Of a stretch of DNA of 40,734 bases, positions 24,079 through 31,775 are shown piece after piece (position 1 is the first letter of the stretch; every line of letters starts with the position of its first letter). Both the position numbers and the translations under genes were made by a program. Source of the stretch: Chloroflexota bacterium (lineage in GTDB: Bacteria; Chloroflexota; Dehalococcoidia; Lucifugimonadales; UBA2985). Below the pieces are notes generated by a model, which was not told the origin of the DNA, made no database searches, and saw nothing but the letters and a program-made list of their open reading frames with translations. The DNA lies in NCBI GenBank assembly GCA_028877205.1, contig JAPPHY010000001.1, positions 1 to 40,734 on the forward strand. Direction: 5' to 3'.

Positions 24079-25623
24079 ATGAGAGGGCCTAGCTCTGGAG
24101 AGAGAAGAAGCGCCAGGTTCATCGAGCAGTGCGCCGAGATGCTGCGGGACCGGCGGCTCATACTGGTCAGCAACAGAGGACCGGTAGAGTACCACGTCAC
24201 GCCTGAGGGCGGGTTGCAGGCGCGCCGGGGCAGCGGCGGGGTGGTTACGGCTCTCAGCACGCTCACCAACTACGTTGACCTGACCTGGGTCGCGAGTGCC
24301 ATGGGCGAGGGCGACCGCCGCGTGGCGCAGCAGGCCGAAGGCGGCCGGATAAAGTCGCCGATACCCGGCCAGAGCCTCTACCTGCGATACGTGGTCACGC
24401 CGCGCCGCGTCTACCACAAGTTCTACAACATCTTCTGCAACCCGCTTCTCTGGTTCCTGCAGCACTACATGTGGAGTTCTCCCTACACGCCCAACGTGGA
24501 CAACTCCGTCTACGACGCGTGGGAGATGGGCTACATCCCCGTCAACCGCTCCTTTGCAGACGCCGTGGTTGATGAGGCTCAGCACAGCTCGCTGCCGCCG
24601 TACGTCATGCTCCACGACTACCACCTGTACCTCGCGCCCGGCATGGTCAGGGAGGCGCTCCCGGACGCGCTGATACAGCACTTCCTGCACATTCCCTGGC
24701 CTGACCCCAGCTACTGGCAGATGCTGCCCGCCTTCATGCGCAGCGCGATCTGCGAAAGCCTGTGCGCCAGCGACATAGTGGGGTTTCAGACGCCGCGGGA
24801 CGTTCGCAGCTTTCTCCAGAGCTGCGAGATGTTCGTGGACAGGGCCGTGGTAGACCACACGAAGTGCACCATCAGTCTGGACGGCAGGGAGACCGCCGCC
24901 CGCTGCTACCCCATCTCCATAGACGTGGGCGAACTTCGAGACATTGCCAGCTCACCCCGCGCCTTGGAGTACGAGCGCAAGATAAGCCAGATGCTCGGTG
25001 AGAAAACCATCGTAAGGGTTGACCGGGTAGAGCCAAGCAAGAACATCGTCAGGGGATTCAGGGCGTACCGGTTGTTGCTGGAGCGCCATCCGGACCTGCA
25101 TGGCCGGGTGAAGTTCCTCGCGTTTCTCGTGCCCTCGCGGACGCACATTCGCCAGTACCAGCGGTATCTCCAGGAGGTTGACGGCCTGGTCGCCGAGATA
25201 AACGAGACATACGGCAACGAGAACTGGCAGCCCATAACAGTGTTCTACGAGAACAACTACACGCAGGCAATGGCGGCCATGAAGCTGTACGACGTTCTGC
25301 TGGTCAACTCCATAATAGACGGCATGAACCTGGTGGCCAAGGAAGGTCCGGTGGTCAACACCCGTGGCGGCATAGTGGTGCTGTCGGAGACCGCCGGCGC
25401 CTACACCCAGCTCCACGAGGGTGCGCTCGCCGTTGCTCCCGCGGACGTGGAGGGAACGGCGCAAGCGCTCTACCAGGCCATAACTGCATCCGTGGAGGAG
25501 CGTGAAAGGCGTGCCAACCTACTGGTGCAGAAGGTGGAGGAGGAGGACGTCATCAACTGGATGCAGTGCCAGATGGACGACATGAGGGCGCTGGCCGGCC
25601 AGCCAAGCGAGTCCCAGCTCTAG
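24079..25623 (+). CDS. otsA: Trehalose-6-phosphate synthase (GT20)
   Basis: A 514-residue GT-B glycosyltransferase that transfers glucose from UDP/ADP-glucose to glucose-6-phosphate. Landmarks are LILVSNRGPVEYHV at the N-terminus, RRGSGGVVTALS, MLHDYHLYLAP, HIPWPDPSYW, VRVDRVEPSKN (donor-phosphate Arg/Lys) and NSIIDGMNLVAKEG (acidic donor-binding residues). The loop HIPWPDP differs from the HTPFP of enterobacterial OtsA, and is known in actinobacterial and Chloroflexota homologues. A trehalose-phosphatase gene lies convergently 11 bases downstream, supporting trehalose; glucosylglycerol-phosphate synthase is the main alternative. Confidence 0.88.
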   Translation: MRGPSSGERRSARFIEQCAEMLRDRRLILVSNRGPVEYHVTPEGGLQARRGSGGVVTALSTLTNYVDLTWVASAMGEGDRRVAQQAEGGRIKSPIPGQSLYLRYVVTPRRVYHKFYNIFCNPLLWFLQHYMWSSPYTPNVDNSVYDAWEMGYIPVNRSFADAVVDEAQHSSLPPYVMLHDYHLYLAPGMVREALPDALIQHFLHIPWPDPSYWQMLPAFMRSAICESLCASDIVGFQTPRDVRSFLQSCEMFVDRAVVDHTKCTISLDGRETAARCYPISIDVGELRDIASSPRALEYERKISQMLGEKTIVRVDRVEPSKNIVRGFRAYRLLLERHPDLHGRVKFLAFLVPSRTHIRQYQRYLQEVDGLVAEINETYGNENWQPITVFYENNYTQAMAAMKLYDVLLVNSIIDGMNLVAKEGPVVNTRGGIVVLSETAGAYTQLHEGALAVAPADVEGTAQALYQAITASVEERERRANLLVQKVEEEDVINWMQCQMDDMRALAGQPSESQL

Positions 25624-25634
25624 AGCAACCCTGC

Positions 25635-26450
25635 TCAGCCGGCCATTGCCAGCCGCTCCAGAAGAACCTCCACCTCGCCGACGCCTCGCAGCAGCATGTC
25701 CGCCTCGCGCAGCACGGCATCCGGCGTACTGTCGCCCTGGACACCGATGGCGAAGCCGTCACACGTCCCCTCCGCGATGAGCGCGTGGAGCGCAACGAAG
25801 GCGTCCACGTCCGTGGTGTCGTCGCCTAGGCAGACCACTCCACGCAGGCCGTGCTCCTCCACCAGCTCCCTCAGCGACGTGCCCTTGTCCACCCTGACGG
25901 GCGGGCGAAGCTCCACGACCAGCTTTCCTTCCGTGACAACCATGCCGGCGCCCTCGTGCGAGCTAGCCAGCGCCTCCAGAATCGCAGCCCTGGCTCGCTC
26001 AGGGTCCGTACTGAGCCGGTAGTGAAAGCTGGCGGACACGCCCTTGTCTTCAACCAACAGCCCGGGCAGAAGTCCGGGTACTTCCAGCGCAAGGCGCAGC
26101 CTATCGGCGACGGCGTGAATGGCCCCGACGTGCTGCCTTGCCTCCTCTCGCACCTCCAGCCTGCCGTTGCGCCACGTCTCCAGGCCGTGGTTGCCGCGGT
26201 ACACCACGCCGTCGAGGTCGACCATGTCCCGGGCCGTGGAGGCGGCCCGACCCGTGAGAACCGCCACGAGCGCCAGCCTCGGCACGAGCATCGACAGGGA
26301 GGCGCGGCAGTGCGGCGACACTACCGTCTCATCCGGCGTGCCGGTTATGGGAGCGATTGTCCCGTCAACGTCGGTGATTAGGCCTGACGGGGAGCGCGCG
26401 AGCGCCTCGCGAATCCGGTCCAGATGTCCTAGCGCGTTGGGCGTTTCCAT
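25635..26450 (-). CDS. otsB: Trehalose-6-phosphate phosphatase (HAD)
   Basis: A 271-residue HAD phosphatase. Motif I is ITDVDGT (Asp27 nucleophile, Asp29), motif II VLTGRAA, the cap contains VYRGNHGLE and VEDKGVSASFHYR (the KG-type trehalose-phosphatase signature), and motif IV is CLGDDTTDVDAF. It dephosphorylates trehalose-6-phosphate made by the convergent synthase. The genes are on opposite strands with only 11 bases between the stops, so they cannot be a simple operon. Confidence 0.9.
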   Translation of the reverse strand: METPNALGHLDRIREALARSPSGLITDVDGTIAPITGTPDETVVSPHCRASLSMLVPRLALVAVLTGRAASTARDMVDLDGVVYRGNHGLETWRNGRLEVREEARQHVGAIHAVADRLRLALEVPGLLPGLLVEDKGVSASFHYRLSTDPERARAAILEALASSHEGAGMVVTEGKLVVELRPPVRVDKGTSLRELVEEHGLRGVVCLGDDTTDVDAFVALHALIAEGTCDGFAIGVQGDSTPDAVLREADMLLRGVGEVEVLLERLAMAG

Positions 26451-26521
26451 GTCGGTTCTATCAGGAGGCTAAGCGCCCGTGTACCGGCTGGTCAACTCCA
26501 AAGTCGAGCCATGAGCGGGCG

Positions 26522-27889
26522 TCAGCCGGGGCGTACGGGAGGCTCGGGCTTGCGTGCTATGAAGAGGAACATCGTTCCCAGGATCAGGGCCACGATGAAG
26601 CTCATGAAGGCGATCTGATAGCTGTCGGTCGTGTCGTAGATCCAGCCGGCGTAGATCGGCCCGACCACGGTCGCGGGTATGTGGCACAGCTGCATCCAGC
26701 CGCGGATTGCTGCGAAGTTTCTCCGGCCGAAGTACTCGCCGACGATGGCCATGAACACGGGTATTGCACCCCCGTAAGCTATGCCGTAGACCACCACGAA
26801 CAGCCACACCATGAACACGTTGGTGGCGTTGGCGAGAATGTAGATGCCGAGCGCCTGCAGCATGGCGCATCCGATCAGCACGTAGCGCTTCTCCACGTAG
26901 TCGCCCAGCACTCCAAAGCCCAGCCGTCCCACGAGGCTGATGGTGACCATTGCGCCCAGTGCCGCGCTCGCCTGAACGAGCGGAATGGCCCGGACGTTGG
27001 TGAGGTAGTTCACCTGGTGGATTACCACGGACGTCATGGCCACCGCCCTCGCTGTCGTGCCCAGAACCAGCATCCAGAATGCAAGCGAGATGAGTGCCTG
27101 GCGCACGCTGAAGTCGTAGTCCGAGGCCCACGCCCTCGCCGAGGCGAGCGCCCGCCTGCCGGTTGCAGTGGCGTTCGAGGCAGACGGCGGCGCGTCGTCC
27201 GGGCGACCGGGCTCGTCGCCGTCTGGCAGGTAGCCGTACTGCTCCGGCTTGTGCCGCAGGAGCATGGAGAGCGGAATCACAATGACGAAGATGCCGACTC
27301 CCGCCATCATGGAAGCAGTTCGCCAGCCGAAGTCGTTGACAATCCAGCCCAGCGCAAACACCGTCAGGCCGCTGCCTCCTGCGCCCAGCGAGAAAACGGC
27401 GAAGGCCCTCGATCGCTTGCGGTTGAACCACGCGTTGACGGCGGCCTGGCTGGCGTGGCCGAAGCCGGTATTGTATCCGATTGACATCCAGCCGGCGTAG
27501 AGGAGCACGAAAACCACGAATGCGCTGAGATGAATCGGACCGATGCTCACGGGAGCGACCGCGCTCATCAGGAAGAAGCCGGTACCGGCTATGACTGCGC
27601 CGATGATGGCCATCCTGCGCGGCCCAAACTTGTCGATGGCCCAGCCGATGATGGGGCCCTCCAGGCCGCCCTCCAGCCGGGAGAGAGAGATTACGGCTGC
27701 GCCCGCGGCCGCACTCCAGCCGAACTCGTCAAGCAGGACCTTGAAGAAGATGGGGAAGCCGTAGAACCAGACGCCTGCGCCGTAAACGTTGATCGCCGCC
27801 GCGGCCGCAACAATGTACCAGCCGTAGAACAGCCCCCGCCGCCTGGTGCCCGTCAGGGCCGCTGTCTCGACCTTCAGCGTATCAGCCAT
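26522..27889 (-). CDS. MFS transporter, oxalate/formate antiporter-like (OFA) group
   Basis: A 455-residue inner-membrane protein with twelve predicted helices, split by a cytoplasmic loop after the sixth (about 220-255). RRGLFYGWYIVAAAAAINVYGAG at the N-terminus and GWAIDKFGPRR (the MFS motif A between helices 2 and 3) are typical of OFA/monocarboxylate-type carriers. It probably moves an organic anion; the cargo is not predictable. It follows the acidic-tail protein by 55 bases on the same strand and precedes otsB. Confidence 0.88.
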   Translation of the reverse strand: MADTLKVETAALTGTRRRGLFYGWYIVAAAAAINVYGAGVWFYGFPIFFKVLLDEFGWSAAAGAAVISLSRLEGGLEGPIIGWAIDKFGPRRMAIIGAVIAGTGFFLMSAVAPVSIGPIHLSAFVVFVLLYAGWMSIGYNTGFGHASQAAVNAWFNRKRSRAFAVFSLGAGGSGLTVFALGWIVNDFGWRTASMMAGVGIFVIVIPLSMLLRHKPEQYGYLPDGDEPGRPDDAPPSASNATATGRRALASARAWASDYDFSVRQALISLAFWMLVLGTTARAVAMTSVVIHQVNYLTNVRAIPLVQASAALGAMVTISLVGRLGFGVLGDYVEKRYVLIGCAMLQALGIYILANATNVFMVWLFVVVYGIAYGGAIPVFMAIVGEYFGRRNFAAIRGWMQLCHIPATVVGPIYAGWIYDTTDSYQIAFMSFIVALILGTMFLFIARKPEPPVRPG

Positions 27890-27944
27890 TGCTCAGCGCC
27901 CTTCGAGTCACCGTCGCTTGGGGAACAGTCAAGGGGAGGCGGGA

Positions 27945-28718
27945 TCAGTCGAAGTCTTCCTCCTCGTCGTCATCATCGTGCTGATGCGCGGCGGGTGAGC
28001 CCGAGGAGACGCGTGGCAGCAGTGCTCCTGCATGGTCGCGCTTCTGCCGGCGAGGTGGAAGGCCCTTGATGTCCTCGGCCATGCGCGAGGCGTCCTCCTC
28101 AGCGACCTTGGCGCAGTCCACGACCAGTCCCTGGATGCCCACGTCCTGCAGCACTACCAGCTCGCCGCGATTCAGAGGCTTGGCACGCAGGAGCAGCAAC
28201 GGCTTGGCGACGAGGTCCCTGACAGCCCTGACCTGCATGAGCGCCTTGACGGACAGGGGAGACGCATCCTCCAGGCCGGCAACCACCACGGCGTCCACTG
28301 GGAAGTCCTCCAGGGAGTGTCCCAGTTCCTCAGGAAACTCGATTGGTATGACGATGAGCCGCCCGAGTTCTTCGTCGGCGAGAAGCTCTGCGGGCGTGTC
28401 CACGCTGGAGAACACCACGAAATCGCCGCCCTGCTCCTTGATCTGGTCCAGAGATACGCCGTTGGCAGTGCCTGGCCAGAGGCCCCAAAGTTGGTCGCCC
28501 ATCGCCTGCTTCGCGGCCTTCAGCTGCGGCTTTGTGGCCTTGGCTGCCGAGATGATGCAACCGTCCGCCTGCAGGCCGGTCGACGCTGCGTCCTTGGCGC
28601 CAGAGAGGGCCAGCATCAGGAGTGCAGGGGCGCGCTCGGCGGCGCGGCCGGCGGCGAAACCCATGGGAGCTGGCGCGACGGTACCCACCTTCTCCAGGCG
28701 ATCGATAAGCTTGCTCAA
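27945..28718 (-). CDS. Conserved unknown protein with barrel-like pattern and acidic tail
   Basis: A 257-residue protein I do not recognise. Alternating hydrophobic strands (ALLMLAL, GCIISAA, DFVVFSS, LIVIPIEFP, DAVVVAGL, PLLLLRAKP, GLVVDCAK) suggest a TIM-barrel-like fold. The last ~25 residues are disordered, with a His-then-Asp/Glu run (HQHDDDDEEEDFD) that could bind cations or a basic partner. No catalytic motif is evident. It lies between the tiny CxxC proteins and the MFS gene, all on the minus strand. Confidence 0.7.
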   Translation of the reverse strand: MSKLIDRLEKVGTVAPAPMGFAAGRAAERAPALLMLALSGAKDAASTGLQADGCIISAAKATKPQLKAAKQAMGDQLWGLWPGTANGVSLDQIKEQGGDFVVFSSVDTPAELLADEELGRLIVIPIEFPEELGHSLEDFPVDAVVVAGLEDASPLSVKALMQVRAVRDLVAKPLLLLRAKPLNRGELVVLQDVGIQGLVVDCAKVAEEDASRMAEDIKGLPPRRQKRDHAGALLPRVSSGSPAAHQHDDDDEEEDFD

Positions 28719-28742
28719 GGGAGTCTCCTGTGGAGGCCGAAA

Positions 28743-28773
28743 GCCCCGGGGAATGCGAGTCCCACTCCGGGGC
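28743..28773. repeat. GC-rich inverted repeat upstream of the acidic-tail gene
   Basis: GCCCCGG (28743-28749) and CCGGGGC (28767-28773) can pair. No T run follows on either strand, so it is not a standard terminator. It lies between the start of the acidic-tail gene and the stop of the next gene upstream. Confidence 0.3.
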
Positions 28774-28829
28774 CGTGCCCGAGAGCGAGGGAAGAGTCCC
28801 AGTGGAAACGGGGGTGGAGGCGCCCCGTG

Positions 28830-28973
28830 CTAGTCAGACGAGGGGAGCCTGCGTGCATCCTGCAACGCCATTTCCTTGTCGCAGCACATCACCGGCCCAT
28901 CTCCGGCCTTGGTGCACAGCGCCACGGTGCCGCAGGTCTCGCACTGATACCGCTTGCCGAGCTCGTTTGCCAT
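28830..28973 (-). CDS. Desulforedoxin-like mini protein 1
   Basis: 47 residues with four or five cysteines: RYQCETCGTVALC, then PVMCCDKEM. The C-x-x-C then C-C spacing matches desulforedoxin and the N-terminal iron site of desulfoferrodoxin. AGGAGG lies seven bases before the ATG, so a real gene is likely despite its size. It probably binds one iron or zinc. An extra Cys20 is not found in the neighbour copy. It sits 63 bases after the second mini gene. Confidence 0.75.
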   Translation of the reverse strand: MANELGKRYQCETCGTVALCTKAGDGPVMCCDKEMALQDARRLPSSD

Positions 28974-29036
28974 GGTGTAACCTCCTGCGCCGGCCTCACG
29001 GTGGGCCGGTAGTGGGAGCGATTTGAGTTGAGTTGC

Positions 29037-29153
29037 CTACTTCTGCGGGATGGGTTCGCCGCAGCAGGTCATCGTGCCTTCGCCGGCGGTTGTGACTATG
29101 AACTCAGCGCCGCACGACTTGCAGGAATACCTCTTACCGGACTCGTTTGCCAA
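29037..29153 (-). CDS. Desulforedoxin-like mini protein 2
   Basis: 38 residues from TTG 29151-29153, with AGGGGGA upstream: ANESGKRYSCKSCG, then GTMTCCGEPI. The same CxxC-CC metal site and the same N-terminal ANExGKRY as the neighbour mark a tandem duplication with divergence. No other start codon gives a larger product with this motif. It is probably cotranscribed with the first copy. A rubredoxin-like electron carrier or a metal-site scaffold is likely, with the role unproven. Confidence 0.7.
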   Translation of the reverse strand: MANESGKRYSCKSCGAEFIVTTAGEGTMTCCGEPIPQK

Positions 29154-29331
29154 CTCGATCCCCCTGAATGTAGGATTGAGCCATTATAGCTTCACGAGCC
29201 TGCTCGGTCAACCTGAATGCGCCTTGCGGCACGGAGCGCTTAGCACGCGCCGCCTGGTCTAGCGAATGGGATCGGCCCATCCCCCGTAGTCCCTCCGACC
29301 GCATCGCAGGACACGCTGCGTTTCAATCTGC

Positions 29332-29337
29332 TATGAT
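29332..29337 (+). promoter_or_regulatory. -10 element of lipA, predicted leaderless
   Basis: TATGAT ends 8 bases before the lipA ATG, so the transcript would begin at or next to the start codon. There is no Shine-Dalgarno sequence between them and no good -35. Confidence 0.5.
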
Positions 29338-29345
29338 GTATCTGC

Positions 29346-30236
29346 ATGACCATGCCAATCACCCTCGAACCGGCCCCTCGCAGGCGGCTGCCGCCGTGGT
29401 TCAAGGTGCCCATGCCCGGAGGCGACAACTACCGCGAGCTTGAGGGCCTGCTCCGCGACAGCAGCCTTCATACGGTGTGCGAGGAGGCCCGCTGCCCCAA
29501 CATCGGCGAGTGCTGGGAGCGGCGCAGCGCAACCTTCATGATCCTCGGTGACATCTGCACGCGCCGCTGTCACTACTGCGCTGTGACCACCGGCAGGCCG
29601 CTCGGACTCGACCTGCAGGAGCCGGCTAGGCTCGCACGTGTCGTTCAGAGGCTTGCGCTGCGGTACTGCGTGATCACGTCTGTCAACCGTGACGACCTCG
29701 CGGACGGTGGCGCCTTCATCTTCGCCGAGTGCATTCGACAGATTCGGCGCAGGTTGGATGGGTGTGAAGTGGAGGTGCTCATCCCCGACTTCGAGGGCTC
29801 GGAGGAGGCACTGCGAACGGTGATGGATGCGGCCCCGGACGTGTTGAACCACAACATCGAGACGGTCGAGCGCGTGTTCCACTCCGTGCGACCACGAGGA
29901 GACTATCGCCAGTCGCTGGAGTTGCTGGCCAGGGCCAAGGAGATTGCTCCGGGCGCCGTGACCAAGTCCGGCATGATGGTTGGCCTGGGCGAGGAGTGGG
30001 ACGAGATTGTGCAGACCATGAGGGACCTCCGCGAGGTGGAGTGCGACCTGCTGACCATCGGGCAGTATCTGAGGCCCTCACCCAGGCACCACACGCTGGA
30101 GAGATTCTACACGCCGCAGGAGTTCGACGAGCTGCGCGTGGAGGGTGAACGGCTGGGGTTCCGCCACGTGGCATCGGGGCCTCTGGTGCGAAGCTCCTAC
30201 CACGCCGACGAGCAGTCCGCCGCAGCCAGGCGATAG
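29346..30236 (+). CDS. lipA: Lipoyl synthase
   Basis: A 296-residue radical SAM enzyme that inserts two sulfurs into octanoyl-lysine on lipoyl domains. The auxiliary [4Fe-4S] cluster ligands are Cys45, Cys50 and Cys56 (CEEARCPNIGEC). The radical SAM cluster is CTRRCHYC with Cys71, Cys75 and Cys78, and the C-terminal LVRSSYHAD supplies the serine ligand. Full length. Its natural client here is GcvH of the glycine cleavage operon. No lipB or lplA is in the window, so octanoyl transfer must come from elsewhere. Confidence 0.97.
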   Translation: MTMPITLEPAPRRRLPPWFKVPMPGGDNYRELEGLLRDSSLHTVCEEARCPNIGECWERRSATFMILGDICTRRCHYCAVTTGRPLGLDLQEPARLARVVQRLALRYCVITSVNRDDLADGGAFIFAECIRQIRRRLDGCEVEVLIPDFEGSEEALRTVMDAAPDVLNHNIETVERVFHSVRPRGDYRQSLELLARAKEIAPGAVTKSGMMVGLGEEWDEIVQTMRDLREVECDLLTIGQYLRPSPRHHTLERFYTPQEFDELRVEGERLGFRHVASGPLVRSSYHADEQSAAARR

Positions 30237-30251
30237 GTCTGCAGCGCCGGC

Positions 30252-30575
30252 TTGGGAGACCCTCCGGCTGAACTGATGGATCACAGGGGCGTCAGAGCCA
30301 TCGATTGCGGGGGATCTAAAGATTGGCGCCGGGTCGGACGCGCCCAGCTACTGCCATGCGAGGCGATAGATGTGCTCACTGTGTTGCGCATGTACTCGCT
30401 TGACAGTGCATGTGCCGGCATGCAAGAGCACGTGACCGGATGCACTACGAGAGGGAAGCGTGCTGACTTGGCGCTGGTGGACCGGGACCTGAGAGCGATT
30501 GACCCGGAGGAGATACTGGACGCGAGGGTTCTGATGACGATTGCTGGCGGCTGGGTGGTGTGGGAGGCTCATTAG
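30252..30575 (+). pseudogene. C-terminal remnant of an amidohydrolase (family 3, YtcJ-like)
   Basis: The frame is open from 30252, but only 30360-30575 is recognisable: EAIDVLTVLRMYSLDSACAGM, then GKRADLALVDRDLRAIDPEEI and LMTIAGGWVVWE, the end of an amidohydrolase_3 enzyme. The N-terminal three quarters, including all metal ligands, are missing, so it cannot be active. It sits between lipA and the small ORF, probably a scar of gene loss. Confidence 0.75.
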
Positions 30576-30632
30576 CAGGTGCAGAAATCGCCAACGTGAC
30601 AGACGTGCACGTTGAGCAAGAGGTGAAGCGCT

Positions 30633-30890
30633 ATGGACGAACTCGACCTCATTCAAGAAGCGGTGGTGAATTGGGAGAGCTTGGACGAAGTGGCAGAAGT
30701 AGAGACGTGGGAGCTTTGCGCAGGTGCTGAGGAGGAACGAATCTATCTGTCACGAATACTGCCGCAAGGTGGAGAGAGGGCCGTTTACATTGAAATGCGA
30801 GCCGTCAGTGGAGTAAGTGGTTCTCTGGATAGGGTACCGTATGGTGCCAAGCCAGTTTCCTGGAGCAGACCGGGTTTCTCGCTCAACTAG
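30633..30890 (+). CDS. Small acidic hypothetical protein
   Basis: 85 residues from ATG 30633, with GAGGTGAAG upstream. The N-terminal half is acidic (DELDLIQEAVVNWESLDEVAEVE). No family is recognised. It converges with the PLD nuclease gene, whose stop lies 17 bases away, so it might be an inhibitor or immunity partner, but nothing in the sequence proves this. It could also be a spurious ORF. Confidence 0.45.
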   Translation: MDELDLIQEAVVNWESLDEVAEVETWELCAGAEEERIYLSRILPQGGERAVYIEMRAVSGVSGSLDRVPYGAKPVSWSRPGFSLN

Positions 30891-30906
30891 ATCCTAATCT
30901 ACTCGA

Positions 30907-31737
30907 CTAAGGCTTCACCGTTCTCCGGTATTCTCCATTGCCCAAGAACTCTACCAAGCCAAGTTGTCGGAGGCGCTGAAGCTGTTGCCGGATTTTGTCA
31001 GGAACGTGATTGTTCCCTGGATAACGGCGCTGCGCTATTGGTGTGAAGCCCGCATATACCTCGCCCAGAGTGAAGGAATCACTAGACATGCTCAGTACGT
31101 ACTCCAGGGTAAGGCCAGTCCAGCCAGAGAAACTGTCAACAAACTTTCGGTCGCCATTGAGCTGGAAGGGAGTGTCCTGTAGGGCCTCGGGAGTGTCCGG
31201 TACCTTGACAGTAGGGATGGACGGCATGGTGGAGCGCAGGGCATCGACGTGCGGCCGCAGTTGCGTCAAGGTGTGTGCGCTGAATTCCTTTGGCGGGCTG
31301 TCCGCGCCAAATCCAGAGAGAACAAGCCTGGCAACCCGCCTCACGGCGGTCCTTTGACTGACGGCAACTCCACACTCCCAATTGCTATGCATCCCAGACC
31401 AGGTGGCGTTGGCGGATGTGACGAGTGCCCGGTGTCGGTCAAGGACGTAGACTTTAGCGTGAAGTCCTGAAAGACTCAGGATGCGTACGCCATTGTTCGC
31501 AAGGTCACATAGGGTCTCAAGTTTCGATGAGCCGATCGCAAAATCTCGAAGGTCGGTCTTGGTTACCAGTGTGATCTTGACGGAGGAAGAAACTTCGCCT
31601 ATGACTTGGGCAAATGCATTGTTGACGTACGGGCTGGCCACCAATAGTCTAGATTGACAGGCCCTTAGGCTGTCCCGTAGCCAGTGCTCGGTTGGTGTGG
31701 TGACGATTTCAAGTGTTGGTGAGTTGCGGCTGGTCAT
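30907..31737 (-). CDS. PLD-family nuclease with Dam-replacing-type winged helix (putative restriction endonuclease)
   Basis: A 276-residue protein. The N-terminal half is one phospholipase D (HKD) domain: HAKVYVLD with His93, Lys95 and Asp100, followed by TSAN with Asn110. Members such as BfiI and NgoFVII-type nucleases work as dimers sharing one site. The C-terminal part DKIRQQLQRLRQLGLVEFL and EYRRTV matches the winged helix found at the ends of restriction enzymes such as Dam-replacing/DpnI-type proteins. This fits a DNA-cleaving defense nuclease. No DNA methyltransferase is in the window. It lies 38 bases downstream of the polyprenyl synthetase on the same strand. Less GC-rich than its neighbours. 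Confidence 0.75.
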   Translation of the reverse strand: MTSRNSPTLEIVTTPTEHWLRDSLRACQSRLLVASPYVNNAFAQVIGEVSSSVKITLVTKTDLRDFAIGSSKLETLCDLANNGVRILSLSGLHAKVYVLDRHRALVTSANATWSGMHSNWECGVAVSQRTAVRRVARLVLSGFGADSPPKEFSAHTLTQLRPHVDALRSTMPSIPTVKVPDTPEALQDTPFQLNGDRKFVDSFSGWTGLTLEYVLSMSSDSFTLGEVYAGFTPIAQRRYPGNNHVPDKIRQQLQRLRQLGLVEFLGNGEYRRTVKP

Positions 31738-31775
31738 CGGCTCTGTCCATTTCCGCGTTTATGGTCGTCCGCACC

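Noticed and set aside
26681-27484. 267-codon plus-strand frame across the MFS gene
   Set aside because: Shadow of a well-supported 12-helix transporter.
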